A stretch of 64,000 nt of DNA from NCBI RefSeq assembly GCF_001434095.1, contig NZ_AZDS01000001.1, positions 1-64,000 of the forward strand, read 5' to 3'. Below the pieces are notes generated by a model. It saw only the letters and a program-made list of their open reading frames with translations, was not told where the DNA came from and searched no databases. This DNA comes from Fructilactobacillus fructivorans (lineage in GTDB: Bacteria > Bacillota > Bacilli > Lactobacillales > Lactobacillaceae). Within the stretch, counting starts at the first letter, position 1; every line of letters starts with the position of its first letter. Positions 26,032 to 33,327 of the stretch are shown here, piece after piece. Made by a program: the position numbers and the translations under genes.

Positions 26032-27152
26032 TAATTAATATTGTCCAAAATTTGCATTGTTTTGTTAGAATCTTCTGTTTCTTTATCTTTTAATAAATGA
26101 GCATAAACATCTTGCGTGATTGATACACTAGAGTGACCCAATCTTTTTGAAACATACTGAATATTGACATTTTGAGAAATTAAATAACTAGCGTGAGTGT
26201 GACGTAATCCATGAAAAGTTATTTGTTTAATTCCTAAATGATTACAGTAGTATTTTAAAGACTTATTAATACTCCCTGAAGAAATTATATTACAAAAACG
26301 ATTTAAAAAGACAAAATTATTATTATTTTGATATCCATGCTTTAACAAAAATTTGCCTTGAATAATTTGAACTTTTTTAAATAATTCTACAAGGGTTCTA
26401 TTAATAGAAATAGTTCGATTTGAAGCATGATTTTTAGTTTTCTGAAATTGTTTGTCTACTTGGCTATAAGATTTATTAACCGTTAAGGTATGTTTTTTCA
26501 GATTAATATTGTCCCACGTTAATCCAATAACTTCCTCGTAGCGTAAGCCAGTTAATAAGGAAGTAGCTACCATAGCTTTAGAGATGTCAGTAATATAATT
26601 TATATCCATGCAATAATTTAGTAGCTTTTTCATATCATAAATTTCCAAATATTTGAGGTTGGCTTTTTTACCAGCTTTACCATAAACAGTGGCGCCATTA
26701 GTAAAGTTATCACTGATCTTATGCATTTGAACAGCTTTATTAATAGCATAGCGAGTTTGTCCATGGATTTTGCGAACAGTTTCTAACGCAAAATTGTCAC
26801 CTAAATAATTCAAAAATTTTTGATATTTAATGTAGTTTATATTTTGTAAGGGAATATTTTTCCAATATTTTTTTAAGACGTTAGAAGTTGCCATGTAACG
26901 TCGCTTAGTGGAATTAGCCAAATGAGGTTCTTTAAAAGTTTTGTACCATTCTAAAAAATATTCTGGTAATGATTGTGTGCTACTTTTTATAAATCGGTTT
27001 TTATTTAAATTATTTTCTTGATCAATGGTCCATTTTTGCGCTTTACTTTTGGTTCCAAATGTAGCACTTTTAGCGTGTCTCTTTTTAACATCGTCATAAT
27101 AAAAAACTCGAGCACGCCAATTGTTTCCGCGCTTTTTTATTACGTTTGCCAT
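26031..27152 (-). CDS. int: Tyrosine-type site-specific integrase
   Basis: 373 residues. An N-terminal arm-binding domain (KKRGNNWRARVFYYDD), a central SAM-like core-binding domain, and a C-terminal catalytic domain with Arg in TGLRYEE, HGLRHTH and the nucleophile Tyr in DVYAHL. It recombines attP with the tRNA-Leu attB site. It lies at the left end, transcribed toward attL, as usual. AGAGAGG is 11 nt before the ATG. Confidence 0.95.
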   Translation of the reverse strand: MANVIKKRGNNWRARVFYYDDVKKRHAKSATFGTKSKAQKWTIDQENNLNKNRFIKSSTQSLPEYFLEWYKTFKEPHLANSTKRRYMATSNVLKKYWKNIPLQNINYIKYQKFLNYLGDNFALETVRKIHGQTRYAINKAVQMHKISDNFTNGATVYGKAGKKANLKYLEIYDMKKLLNYCMDINYITDISKAMVATSLLTGLRYEEVIGLTWDNINLKKHTLTVNKSYSQVDKQFQKTKNHASNRTISINRTLVELFKKVQIIQGKFLLKHGYQNNNNFVFLNRFCNIISSGSINKSLKYYCNHLGIKQITFHGLRHTHASYLISQNVNIQYVSKRLGHSSVSITQDVYAHLLKDKETEDSNKTMQILDNIN

Positions 27153-27183
27153 TGTTTTATACCTCTCTAATTAATCTACCTAT

Positions 27184-27235
27184 TAAAAAAGCCCTAAAGC
27201 CGAGTCGAACGGTTTCTAGCTACCGAGTAGGGTAC
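27184..27235 (-). terminator. Terminator upstream of int
   Basis: On the minus strand CCCTACTCGG... pairs with ...CGGCTTTAGGG, followed by CTTTTTT. It separates the membrane-protein gene from int. Confidence 0.7.
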
Positions 27236-27292
27236 TTAAATTTAAATCAAATGAATTTGTAAAGCACTTAGCTTTATTATAATTATTAATAC

Positions 27293-27667
27293 TTAAGCTT
27301 GACTATGTTTTTTAGATATGTGGTTTAAGATTAAATGCCAAACCAAAAATACAGCTCCAATAATTAAAGCAATCCAACCCCAAACAATTAAGTCGGTGTA
27401 ATCTGACGCATTAGAAATTGATAAGATCCACATAAATGCTAAAAGAACAAAATTAATTATATCAGCAGCTAAGTTATGTGCTTTTCTAGTACATATGTAG
27501 ACGATTCCAGTGATAATATAGACAACTGCTAAGAAGAATCCCAGAGTTCCAGAACCGCTATTGTTACTTTCAAATGCATTACTTACCCCAGCAAACATCG
27601 ATTGAAAAATGATTATAGCACCTAAAACAATCATTACAATTCCTGACGCCAGTTTCGTAGTCTTCAA
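27293..27667 (-). CDS. Small membrane protein of the lysogeny module
   Basis: 124 residues with about four hydrophobic helices and a basic C-terminus (HISKKHSQA). The ATG follows a TAGGAGG sequence. Small membrane proteins between int and the repressor often act in superinfection exclusion; that is only positional inference here. Confidence 0.7.
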   Translation of the reverse strand: MKTTKLASGIVMIVLGAIIIFQSMFAGVSNAFESNNSGSGTLGFFLAVVYIITGIVYICTRKAHNLAADIINFVLLAFMWILSISNASDYTDLIVWGWIALIIGAVFLVWHLILNHISKKHSQA

Positions 27668-27726
27668 AATAATACCTCCTAAAAATCATCTTTTACCGTC
27701 GTAAGTATTTGGACTATTTAAATTTA

Positions 27727-28080
27727 TTAATTAAATATTTTTAATTCCTCATAGCATAAGTCTTTTAATGATTTAGGAATTTGAAATTTTTGCATGAATT
27801 CATCGACATTTGTCTGTTCAGATCCTTTGTCTTTTACATAAGTAGGAATTAATAAGTCAATGGCGTAATTATCCGCTTGTTTTTCATAAAGACGATTTAA
27901 ACAAGAGTATTGGCTTAAAATAGCGTCATCATGATCGCAATTCATGATATGACCGAGTTCATGAGCAAAAATAAATGGTAATTGTTTATGATTCCACCAG
28001 TTCATATTAACAATCACAGCGTTAGCGTCAATAGACGCAAAGGATTGAGTATCATTTTTTAATTCATAAGTCTGAACCAC
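27727..28080 (-). CDS. ImmA/IrrE-family metallopeptidase, N-terminus possibly frameshifted
   Basis: 117 residues from a GTG at 28080. The zinc motif FAHELGHIMNCDHD and the downstream EKQADNYAIDLLIP helix identify an ImmA-type peptidase, which cleaves a phage or ICE repressor to induce excision. The open frame continues upstream with plausible protein (ILDHLIKFAQKNNIK) but meets a stop before any ATG; one extra T after an ATG at about 28131 would explain this. No good ribosome binding site precedes the GTG. It may be a mildly damaged gene or use a non-standard start. Confidence 0.7.
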   Translation of the reverse strand: MVQTYELKNDTQSFASIDANAVIVNMNWWNHKQLPFIFAHELGHIMNCDHDDAILSQYSCLNRLYEKQADNYAIDLLIPTYVKDKGSEQTNVDEFMQKFQIPKSLKDLCYEELKIFN

Positions 28081-28208
28081 TTTGATGTTATTCTTTTGTG
28101 CGAATTTGATAAGATGATCCAGAATTCATTAATGACTTTCTAATTAATTCTATAAAATAATAGATATATATAATTATTCCATGTGTATGTAAAATAATTT
28201 ACATCACA

Positions 28209-28277
28209 GTTTCGGTATGCTTTATATCATCGTTTCGCCTATGTTTACAGCACCGTTTCGCAGTGCTTGCACATTAA
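28209..28277. repeat. Three GTTTCG repeats at 23-bp intervals
   Basis: GTTTCG begins at 28209, 28232 and 28255, each followed by a related stretch (consensus GTTTCGcnnTGyTT). The exact 23-bp period, about two helical turns, suggests repeated binding of one protein. It lies upstream of the ImmA-like gene. Confidence 0.55.
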
Positions 28278-28345
28278 GTAAACAAAACAAAACATAAACA
28301 AAATAAGAAATAGAAAAGAACTAAGTTCTTTAGTGATTCTGTTAT

Positions 28346-28666
28346 TTAATTTTCGTTATCTTGATTTAATTTAATTATTTTATATTTAGTTGGTTGAGTA
28401 TCAGACTTTTCAAAATCAATTAATCCAAGTTTTTTTAATTTGTCTCGTGATTTAATAATTTCAGTAAATGAAAGTCTGGTTGATTTTTGAATAATTTTAA
28501 TTTTAAGAGTAAACCATTCCATCCATTCATTTTTATAATTGTTCAGCAATAATACTTGATATAAAATAATTTCACCAACATTCATTTGCTTGCTCTTCAA
28601 TTGATAATTATTAAACCTATCCATTGCATCTGAAAATCGTTGTTCATCGTTTGATTTCATTGTCAT
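28346..28666 (-). CDS. Stand-alone winged-helix protein resembling a phage replication initiator N-terminus
   Basis: 106 residues. MNVGEIILYQVLLLNNYKNEWMEWFTLKIKIIQKSTRLS...RDKLKKLGLIDF is clearly similar to the N-terminal domain of the prophage's own initiator at 33767 (LSTGQMMLWYQLMFINNKTRWMDWFTVANQTLQNLTQLS...RNTLKQKGFLDF), but the C-terminal half is absent. AGGAG lies 9 nt before the ATG. Such a domain could bind the same DNA or partner and modulate replication. It is transcribed with the repressor. Confidence 0.75.
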   Translation of the reverse strand: MTMKSNDEQRFSDAMDRFNNYQLKSKQMNVGEIILYQVLLLNNYKNEWMEWFTLKIKIIQKSTRLSFTEIIKSRDKLKKLGLIDFEKSDTQPTKYKIIKLNQDNEN

Positions 28667-28702
28667 GATATTTTTCTCCTCTACTTCATTTTTAGATATG
28701 TA

Positions 28703-29041
28703 TTACTTTTTTGAATCGTCGGAATTTCTTAAGCCACGTAAAATTTTCCTAACTGTATCCATTTCATCTTTAGGAATTGGCTTACCTCCATACATCATTA
28801 ATGTATTTTCATCGTCTAGATTAGCTATCTTTTTTTTATTGCTTGGTTTATATCTATCTGACAAATCAGATAATTGAACGTTTAATGCATCGGCTATTTT
28901 TTCCAGTGTTTCATATTTTGGCTCGATTCCCTGATTATATCTATAAAGTGCGTTTATACTTAGCCCAGCTTTCTTTGCAGTTTCAGGCAAACTATATCCA
29001 CGTTTTTTTGAAATTCTTTTGATATTTTCATACGTTGTCAT
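28703..29041 (-). CDS. CI-like repressor (XRE-family HTH)
   Basis: 112 residues. The helix-turn-helix spans residues 4-57 (SLPETAKKAGLSINALYRYNQG); a short C-terminal tail follows and no protease domain is present. It should repress the lytic promoter in the adjoining divergent region; an ImmA peptidase two genes away fits this type of repressor. The ATG at 29041 is preferred over upstream starts because GGGAGAT lies at the right distance. Confidence 0.85.
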   Translation of the reverse strand: MTTYENIKRISKKRGYSLPETAKKAGLSINALYRYNQGIEPKYETLEKIADALNVQLSDLSDRYKPSNKKKIANLDDENTLMMYGGKPIPKDEMDTVRKILRGLRNSDDSKK

Positions 29042-29070
29042 GATGGTATATCTCCCTATTTTTTTAAAAA

Positions 29071-29262
29071 CAAAACATACGAATGTATTGAAAACCATTG
29101 AAAATAACATACATTACGTGTAGTATTTAAATCGTCAATTGGTTGTTTGGCAAAAAGAAATCGCATTATATATAAGATTCTTGGGGAAGAATTAATGATT
29201 GTGCTAACTTTTTATACGTTTCTAGTTTATACAAACGTGTAATATTCGTCAACGTATTGACG
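29071..29262. promoter_or_regulatory. Lysogeny/lysis switch region with palindromic operators
   Basis: The gap between the divergent repressor and cro-like genes holds several dyads: ATAC-GAAT-GTAT near 29077, TATACGTTT / AAACGTGTA (29213-29241), and a perfect CGTCAA-CGTA-TTGACG at 29247-29262. The shared ACGT core suggests binding sites of the repressor and Cro. Exact promoters are not resolved. Confidence 0.65.
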
Positions 29263-29289
29263 ACTTTAGTTGATAGGGAGGTGATTGCA

Positions 29290-29499
29290 ATGCCTGTAAA
29301 GCACGTTTTGAAGCAAATAGAAAATTATCAACGAAATGTCAAAATTGAGCTTTTAAAAAGAGGCATTACACAAAGAAGATTAGCAAAGATTTTAGGTGAA
29401 GATTATGTAGAAATTAGCAAAGCAATTAGTTTTTACCAAGAACCTAGGTTTAAGCGAATCAGAAAAGAAATAGACAAGTATTTAGGAATTAAGGAGTGA
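29290..29499 (+). CDS. Cro-like small HTH protein
   Basis: 69 residues with a likely helix-turn-helix (GITQRRLAKILGEDYVEISKAIS). First gene of the lytic strand, divergent from the repressor. The ATG at 29290 has GGGAGGTGAT at ideal spacing; an upstream ATG at 29257 does not. Predicted to repress the lysogenic promoter. Confidence 0.75.
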   Translation: MPVKHVLKQIENYQRNVKIELLKRGITQRRLAKILGEDYVEISKAISFYQEPRFKRIRKEIDKYLGIKE

Positions 29500-29504
29500 T
29501 ATCA

Positions 29505-29645
29505 ATGAATATGCAAAGTAGTTTGCAATTAGCAGAAATCGGAAAGAATTTAGCAGGAATTAAAAAAGACCTTGATGTTATTGCTGGTAACACCAAGGAC
29601 AAGAAGATTACAAATCCTGTTACAGGAAAAACAGTAAATAATTAA
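29505..29645 (+). CDS. 46-aa early phage protein
   Basis: The Shine-Dalgarno AAGGAGTGAT overlaps the preceding stop. The peptide (MNMQSSLQLAEIGKNLAGIKKDLDVI...) is a short amphipathic helix plus polar tail. Unknown function. Confidence 0.6.
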   Translation: MNMQSSLQLAEIGKNLAGIKKDLDVIAGNTKDKKITNPVTGKTVNN

Positions 29646-29660
29646 GGAGTATTAAATAAT

Positions 29661-29765
29661 TTGGATAATGAACTTTTAGAGCTTATTTTAAGCTGTGCAA
29701 TTACAATTGTTGACTTAGTTCTAGTGGTGTTAATGTTTTTCCCACAACTTTTAGATTTGTTTTAA
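29661..29765 (+). CDS. 34-aa single-span membrane peptide (TTG start)
   Basis: AAGGAG lies about 11 nt upstream of a TTG that opens a frame of 34 residues, mostly one hydrophobic helix (LILSCAITIVDLVLVVLMFF). It follows the 46-aa gene closely. Unknown function. Confidence 0.45.
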   Translation: MDNELLELILSCAITIVDLVLVVLMFFPQLLDLF

Positions 29766-29983
29766 CTTTTTGAAATTTTATGACCATTAATTTTTAAACC
29801 AATAACAGCATTATTTGTTGAAGCATTATTTTTTAAAGTTAAAAGCATTAAATGAAACCCTTTAGTATACGATATTTTGCTTTGTATATATTTTATTTTT
29901 GAAAAATATTCTTTCAATTTTAAAAAAGATAATATCAAACTCAATATTAAGGACAATATAGTTAAGCATTTATATATAAGTAT
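29762..29983 (-). pseudogene. Minus-strand gene that appears to have lost its ATG
   Basis: The frame encodes about 73 residues: a hydrophobic N-terminus (LTILSLILSLILSFL) and a basic C-terminus. It has the same AAAGGTGG ribosome binding site as the minus genes at 30525 and 31557, but the start position carries ATA where the others have ATG. It may be inactive or use a non-standard start. Confidence 0.4.
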
Positions 29984-30050
29984 TCTAATTACCACCTTTC
30001 ATAGTGGCATGATAGCAGAACTAACAAGTTAAACAAAAGGAGTGATAGCA
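29981..30050. promoter_or_regulatory. Bidirectional control module A
   Basis: Contains a minus-strand ribosome binding site (ACCACC on plus), a CCAC/GTGG hairpin around it (29992-30007), the block GATAGCAGAACTAACAAG and, for the plus gene, AAAGGAGTGATAGCA directly before ATG. Module B (30521-30588) repeats the same layout and much of the sequence. Confidence 0.6.
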
Positions 30051-30305
30051 ATGGAACTCAGCAAAGTAATTCGACTAGCACATGAAGAAAATGATGGATT
30101 TTATAATGATTCTTATCCTGATATTTGGTTTAAAGAATCAGAATTTGGCTCGTTTTTCGTTTGTTCCAAGTCTCATGTGGTAAATAAAGCTTTATGGAAT
30201 CCAAAGTATAGTGATTTTGTTTCTAAAGATTGGGAACTAAAAAAAGACAGCACACCATATGATGAACTGTCTGGTAAACCCAAATTTAAAGATCTACTTG
30301 GTTAA
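30051..30305 (+). CDS. Tad2-like (DUF2829-like) small protein, divergent copy
   Basis: 84 residues. The C-terminal part ALWNPKYSDFVSKDWELK matches the WNP...D...DW pattern of DUF2829/Tad2 proteins, as does the neighbour at 30589; the N-terminus (MELSKVIRLAHEENDG) is looser. Tad2 proteins sequester the signal molecule of the Thoeris defence system. Start chosen by AAAGGAGTGATAGCA. It overlaps the convergent gene at its 3' end by 20 bases. Confidence 0.5.
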   Translation: MELSKVIRLAHEENDGFYNDSYPDIWFKESEFGSFFVCSKSHVVNKALWNPKYSDFVSKDWELKKDSTPYDELSGKPKFKDLLG

Positions 30306-30525
30306 TAGAAATATCTACAATTTGGTTGTTACCACTGATGAAGTGGATAGCATTGAGCTTCTCTAACTGAGATAGGGAAGTTGCAATATCTTCCTGTGGG
30401 AGCTTTGTCAGTTTACTTAATTTTTTAAAAGCTTTTGAACCAAGCATACCAACAGAAGTTGGCGCATTATCGTTAGATATCTTTAGTAATGCGTCATAAA
30501 TTAACTTATTATTCTCATCCAACAT
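30286..30525 (-). CDS. 79-aa protein, probable winged-helix fold
   Basis: MLDENNKLIYDALLKISND... continues with two helix-turn-helix-like segments (LSKLTKLPQEDIATSLSQLEKL). AAAGGTGG lies 5 nt before the ATG and sits in one arm of a CCACC/GGTGG hairpin. Encoded against the direction of the early operon, between the two Tad2-like genes, so it may regulate them. No family recognised. Confidence 0.6.
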   Translation of the reverse strand: MLDENNKLIYDALLKISNDNAPTSVGMLGSKAFKKLSKLTKLPQEDIATSLSQLEKLNAIHFISGNNQIVDISINQVDL

Positions 30526-30588
30526 TTTCACCACCTTTCGGGTGGCAATGTTATCAAAACTAATAAATCGAAAAAAGGAGTGATAGCA
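30521..30588. promoter_or_regulatory. Bidirectional control module B
   Basis: Minus-strand ribosome binding site inside a perfect CCACC / GGTGG hairpin (30531-30545, loop TTTCG), then GTTATCAAAACTAATAAATCG, then AAAGGAGTGATAGCA before the plus-strand ATG. Same order and near-identical blocks as module A. Confidence 0.65.
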
Positions 30589-30801
30589 ATGAATATTCAA
30601 GAAGCAAGTAAAAAAGCCATGAGTAAAGGACTACTCATAACTCGTAGAAAATGGCAACCCGGAGGAATGTCAATTATTCCAACTAATACAAGTCTTTGCT
30701 GTTTAATGATTCCATATAAATCTGATGACATAGATGGTCCTTCGATTAGATGGAATCCGACGTTAAATGATTTGACTGCTGATGATTGGATTATTGGCTA
30801 G
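30589..30801 (+). CDS. Thoeris anti-defence Tad2-family (DUF2829) protein
   Basis: 70 residues: MNIQEASKKAMSKGLLITR, then MSIIPTNTSLCCLM and the C-terminal IRWNPTLNDLTADDWII, the typical DUF2829/Tad2 pattern and length. Tad2 binds and hides the cyclic ADP-ribose-type signal made by Thoeris, protecting the phage. Placement among early genes fits an anti-defence role. The family call is from motif memory. Confidence 0.75.
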   Translation: MNIQEASKKAMSKGLLITRRKWQPGGMSIIPTNTSLCCLMIPYKSDDIDGPSIRWNPTLNDLTADDWIIG

Positions 30802-30854
30802 ATTATCTAAAAACAAGATATTTATAAAATATTGAATTTAAAGGAGTAATGACA

Positions 30855-31061
30855 ATGAATAAAGAAAACTTTTTTGTTGGTACAGGAAATTACAAGGATC
30901 TTCGTGACACAAAAGGAGAAAGAAAAATGGGATTTAAGTTTGTTTTAAATAATGGAGATGAGTTAACTCAATTAATAAAAAGAGCCCAGCAACAAAGTGC
31001 TGAGCTTGATTACACCTTAAAATGTATTAAAGAATTTACTCCTCGTTTTGATTCAGAGTAG
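30855..31061 (+). CDS. 68-aa early phage protein
   Basis: AAAGGAGTAATGACA precedes ATG at 30855. The protein is polar with a predicted helix (ELTQLIKRAQQQSAELDYTLKCI). Unknown function. It overlaps the end of the convergent gene 31036-31557 by 26 bases. Confidence 0.6.
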   Translation: MNKENFFVGTGNYKDLRDTKGERKMGFKFVLNNGDELTQLIKRAQQQSAELDYTLKCIKEFTPRFDSE

Positions 31062-31557
31062 TTAAATAAACCGGTTCAAAATTGGCATTTTTATCAATTA
31101 AAAAATAAGGTAATTTGTCGTTCTTATTATTTAAGTAATTAAAGTCATAAGCCACTTGAGTTGATGTTGGGGCATCTAATTTCAATGACTTAACTAAATC
31201 AATAAGCTTAATTAATAAATAAGGAATGTGTGTATCATTTTTCATGTTTGTGATTTGTTCCTCTCCTAATAATGGATCACCCGCATTAGGGAAAGCATTA
31301 GTTAATGCTTCATAAGCTCTATAGAAAAGGTTATTAGCCTTATTATCCATCACATTTACTGGGTATTTGTTGATATTTTTCCCATTGTTTAAGAACTTAG
31401 TTTCAATTGGAACATTATCTGAACATTCGTAAGAATTAAACGTTACAAAACGATTATCGTATTTGAAAATTATTTGTGCATATCTCTTGCCTTTAAAATT
31501 AATTTTCACTAATCGATCAACCATGTATTGAAGCGCTTGGACTTCATTAAAATTCAT
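31036..31557 (-). CDS. 173-aa phage protein of unknown function
   Basis: MNFNEVQALQYMVDRLVKINFKGKRYAQIIF... is a soluble, Asn-rich protein without a recognised domain. AAAGGTGGTGATAATA lies before the ATG at 31557. It is transcribed against the early operon and has the same type of control module as the gene at 30525. Possibly an accessory (moron) gene. Confidence 0.6.
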   Translation of the reverse strand: MNFNEVQALQYMVDRLVKINFKGKRYAQIIFKYDNRFVTFNSYECSDNVPIETKFLNNGKNINKYPVNVMDNKANNLFYRAYEALTNAFPNAGDPLLGEEQITNMKNDTHIPYLLIKLIDLVKSLKLDAPTSTQVAYDFNYLNNKNDKLPYFLIDKNANFEPVYLTTLNQNEE

Positions 31558-31612
31558 TATTATCACCACCTTTCTAGTGATAATAATATCAAAGCGAAGG
31601 GAATTAACGAAA
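31555..31612. promoter_or_regulatory. Bidirectional control module C
   Basis: Resembles modules A and B (ATCACCACCTTTC, then ATATCAAAGC). A perfect 9-bp repeat TATTATCAC / GTGATAATA (31558-31566, 31577-31585) surrounds the minus-strand ribosome binding site and covers part of its start codon. The plus-strand gene uses GAAGGGA and a TTG start. Confidence 0.55.
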
Positions 31613-31870
31613 TTGATTGAAGACACTATTAATAAAGCTATTTTGCACGTTGCTAACAGTGTTGAAGAAAATACAAAAAATAAGCAAGCTATCTTTGATC
31701 AGCGAGAACTTGCTAAATATTTAGATACCAACACTAATACGTTGAAGAAATATTATATTTATGAACCTGATTTCCCCGTTATTAAACAAGGAGATAAGTT
31801 AGTTTATCCACGCAAAAAAGTTGATGAGTGGATTGATGATCATACTCAAACGTATGAAGACATTATGTAA
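31613..31870 (+). CDS. Phage DNA-binding protein, DUF771/excisionase-like
   Basis: 85 residues. The C-terminal FDQRELAKYLDTNTNTLKKYYI...DKLVYPRKKVDEWIDDH is a MerR/excisionase-type winged helix as in phage DUF771 proteins. TTG start at 31613 with GAAGGGA upstream; no ATG fits. Probably an early regulator. Confidence 0.7.
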   Translation: MIEDTINKAILHVANSVEENTKNKQAIFDQRELAKYLDTNTNTLKKYYIYEPDFPVIKQGDKLVYPRKKVDEWIDDHTQTYEDIM

Positions 31871-31975
31871 TAAAAAAAGAGCCACCAAGAAAATTTGGTA
31901 ACTCAATGAGTTGATATTCAACAAAAATAATATTACCAACTCATTTTAAAAAAGTAAATTAGAAAGTGAGATTTT

Positions 31976-32089
31976 ATGGTTTTTAGTACTGGGCAAGCAT
32001 TGTTTTTATTATTGGCCTTTATTGTAGGAACGGCCGTTGGACCACTGATTAAAGACATTTTAAAACACCCTAAAAAATATTTTGAATAA
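31976..32089 (+). CDS. 37-aa single-span membrane peptide
   Basis: ATG at 31976, with GAAAGTGAG as a weak ribosome binding site. One hydrophobic helix (ALFLLLAFIVGTAVGPL) is followed by a basic tail (IKDILKHPKKYFE). Unknown function. Confidence 0.5.
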   Translation: MVFSTGQALFLLLAFIVGTAVGPLIKDILKHPKKYFE

Positions 32090-32104
32090 AATGAGGAAAT
32101 AAAA

Positions 32105-32584
32105 ATGAATTTATATAAATTATCAGGAAAATACAACGAGTTACAAAATAGAGACGATCTAGACGAAGACACCGTAAGAGACACTTTAGAAGCCATAGAC
32201 GATTCTTTTAATGAGAAGGCTAACAATATTGCGGGTTGGATCGAAAACAATGACGAAGAAATAAATGGCTTAGACAAGCTTATAAAACAACGACAAGAAC
32301 GTAAGAAGCATTTAAAGAACTTGAATAAAAATTTAAATGCTTATTTAACGGGTGGTATGAAAGCTAAAGGCGTTAAGCATTTGAACTTTGATGATAAACG
32401 GTTGTCGTTACGCAATTATCGGCAATCAGTAATCATTCCTAATATTAACGAAATTCCAGAGGAATATATTACGGAAAAAGTAGAAAAGAAGGCCGATAAA
32501 AAGAAAGCTTACCAAGACCTAAAAGCCGGCAACAAAATTAAGGGTATGGATTTACAAAATAACGAGCGTACCAGAATTGAGTAG
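32105..32584 (+). CDS. Siphovirus Gp157-family protein
   Basis: 159 residues: a helical N-terminus (MNLYKLSGKYNELQN), IAGWIENNDEEINGLDKLIKQRQERKK, and the C-terminal NINEIPEEYI segment typical of Gp157, which in streptococcal phages sits with recombination genes. The AGAG-type ribosome binding site is weak. It heads the recombination block. Confidence 0.85.
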   Translation: MNLYKLSGKYNELQNRDDLDEDTVRDTLEAIDDSFNEKANNIAGWIENNDEEINGLDKLIKQRQERKKHLKNLNKNLNAYLTGGMKAKGVKHLNFDDKRLSLRNYRQSVIIPNINEIPEEYITEKVEKKADKKKAYQDLKAGNKIKGMDLQNNERTRIE

Positions 32585-32586
32585 TG

Positions 32587-33327
32587 ATGAAGATGGCAGA
32601 TAAAGCAGAAAGCACGTTTGAACAATTAAATAAGATTGATGTTAGTGATCATCTAGATACTAAAAGGTTTAAAAGCAAAAGAACTAACAAAGAGTATCGG
32701 TATGATTATCTCTCATGGATGTGGGCTTGGCAGATTTTAAAGGGTATCGACATTGATGCCACAAAAGAATTTACCCAGTTTCCAGAATATGATCGACAAA
32801 ATGGCAAATTAACGGGACGTAATGTGGATTACATGAAAACCCCAGAAGGTACCTATGTCGAATGCACTGTAACCATAAAAGGACATAGCGAATCAGAAAC
32901 TTTGCCAGTAATGGACTATTTTAATAATGCTGAAAAGAATCCAGATATTATGCAAATTAATAAAACGAAACAACGATGTTTTGTTAAAGCATGTGCTTTA
33001 CAAGGATTAGGCTTAGATGTTTATAAAGGCGAAGACTTGTCGAGTAATTCAAGTGGCCATAATAACAATAAAAATGGCACACAAAGAAACTCACGAGCTA
33101 CAGCAACCAACCAACAAAATAGTGGTAATCAAAAAGCCGGTAGAGAGAAAAAAGAACGAGTTACTAGTTTAATTACTAGCTATGCAGATTTCTTGAATCA
33201 AGAACCACATAAGGTGCTAGTCACTTTGTTAAATAGTTTTGCCACTAGTTGGGACAAGATGACTAATAATAGTGCCGATAAAATTATTAAATTTGTAATT
33301 GAGAAAGGTCGAGAGAGTCAGCAATGA
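32587..33327 (+). CDS. DUF1071 single-strand annealing protein (Sak3-like)
   Basis: 246 residues. KRTNKEYRYDYLSWMWAWQILKG and NKTKQRCFVKACALQGLGLDVYKGEDL are DUF1071 hallmarks; this family is placed among Rad52-like annealing proteins. A low-complexity Asn-rich linker follows (about 155-185). It should pair with the SSB encoded next. Several starts (32584, 32587, 32593) overlap the Gp157 stop; 32587 is used. Confidence 0.82.
   Translation: MKMADKAESTFEQLNKIDVSDHLDTKRFKSKRTNKEYRYDYLSWMWAWQILKGIDIDATKEFTQFPEYDRQNGKLTGRNVDYMKTPEGTYVECTVTIKGHSESETLPVMDYFNNAEKNPDIMQINKTKQRCFVKACALQGLGLDVYKGEDLSSNSSGHNNNKNGTQRNSRATATNQQNSGNQKAGREKKERVTSLITSYADFLNQEPHKVLVTLLNSFATSWDKMTNNSADKIIKFVIEKGRESQQ

Noticed and set aside
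28665-28877. Plus-strand frame opposite the CI-like repressor
   Set aside because: Antisense to a convincing HTH gene and without its own start signals.
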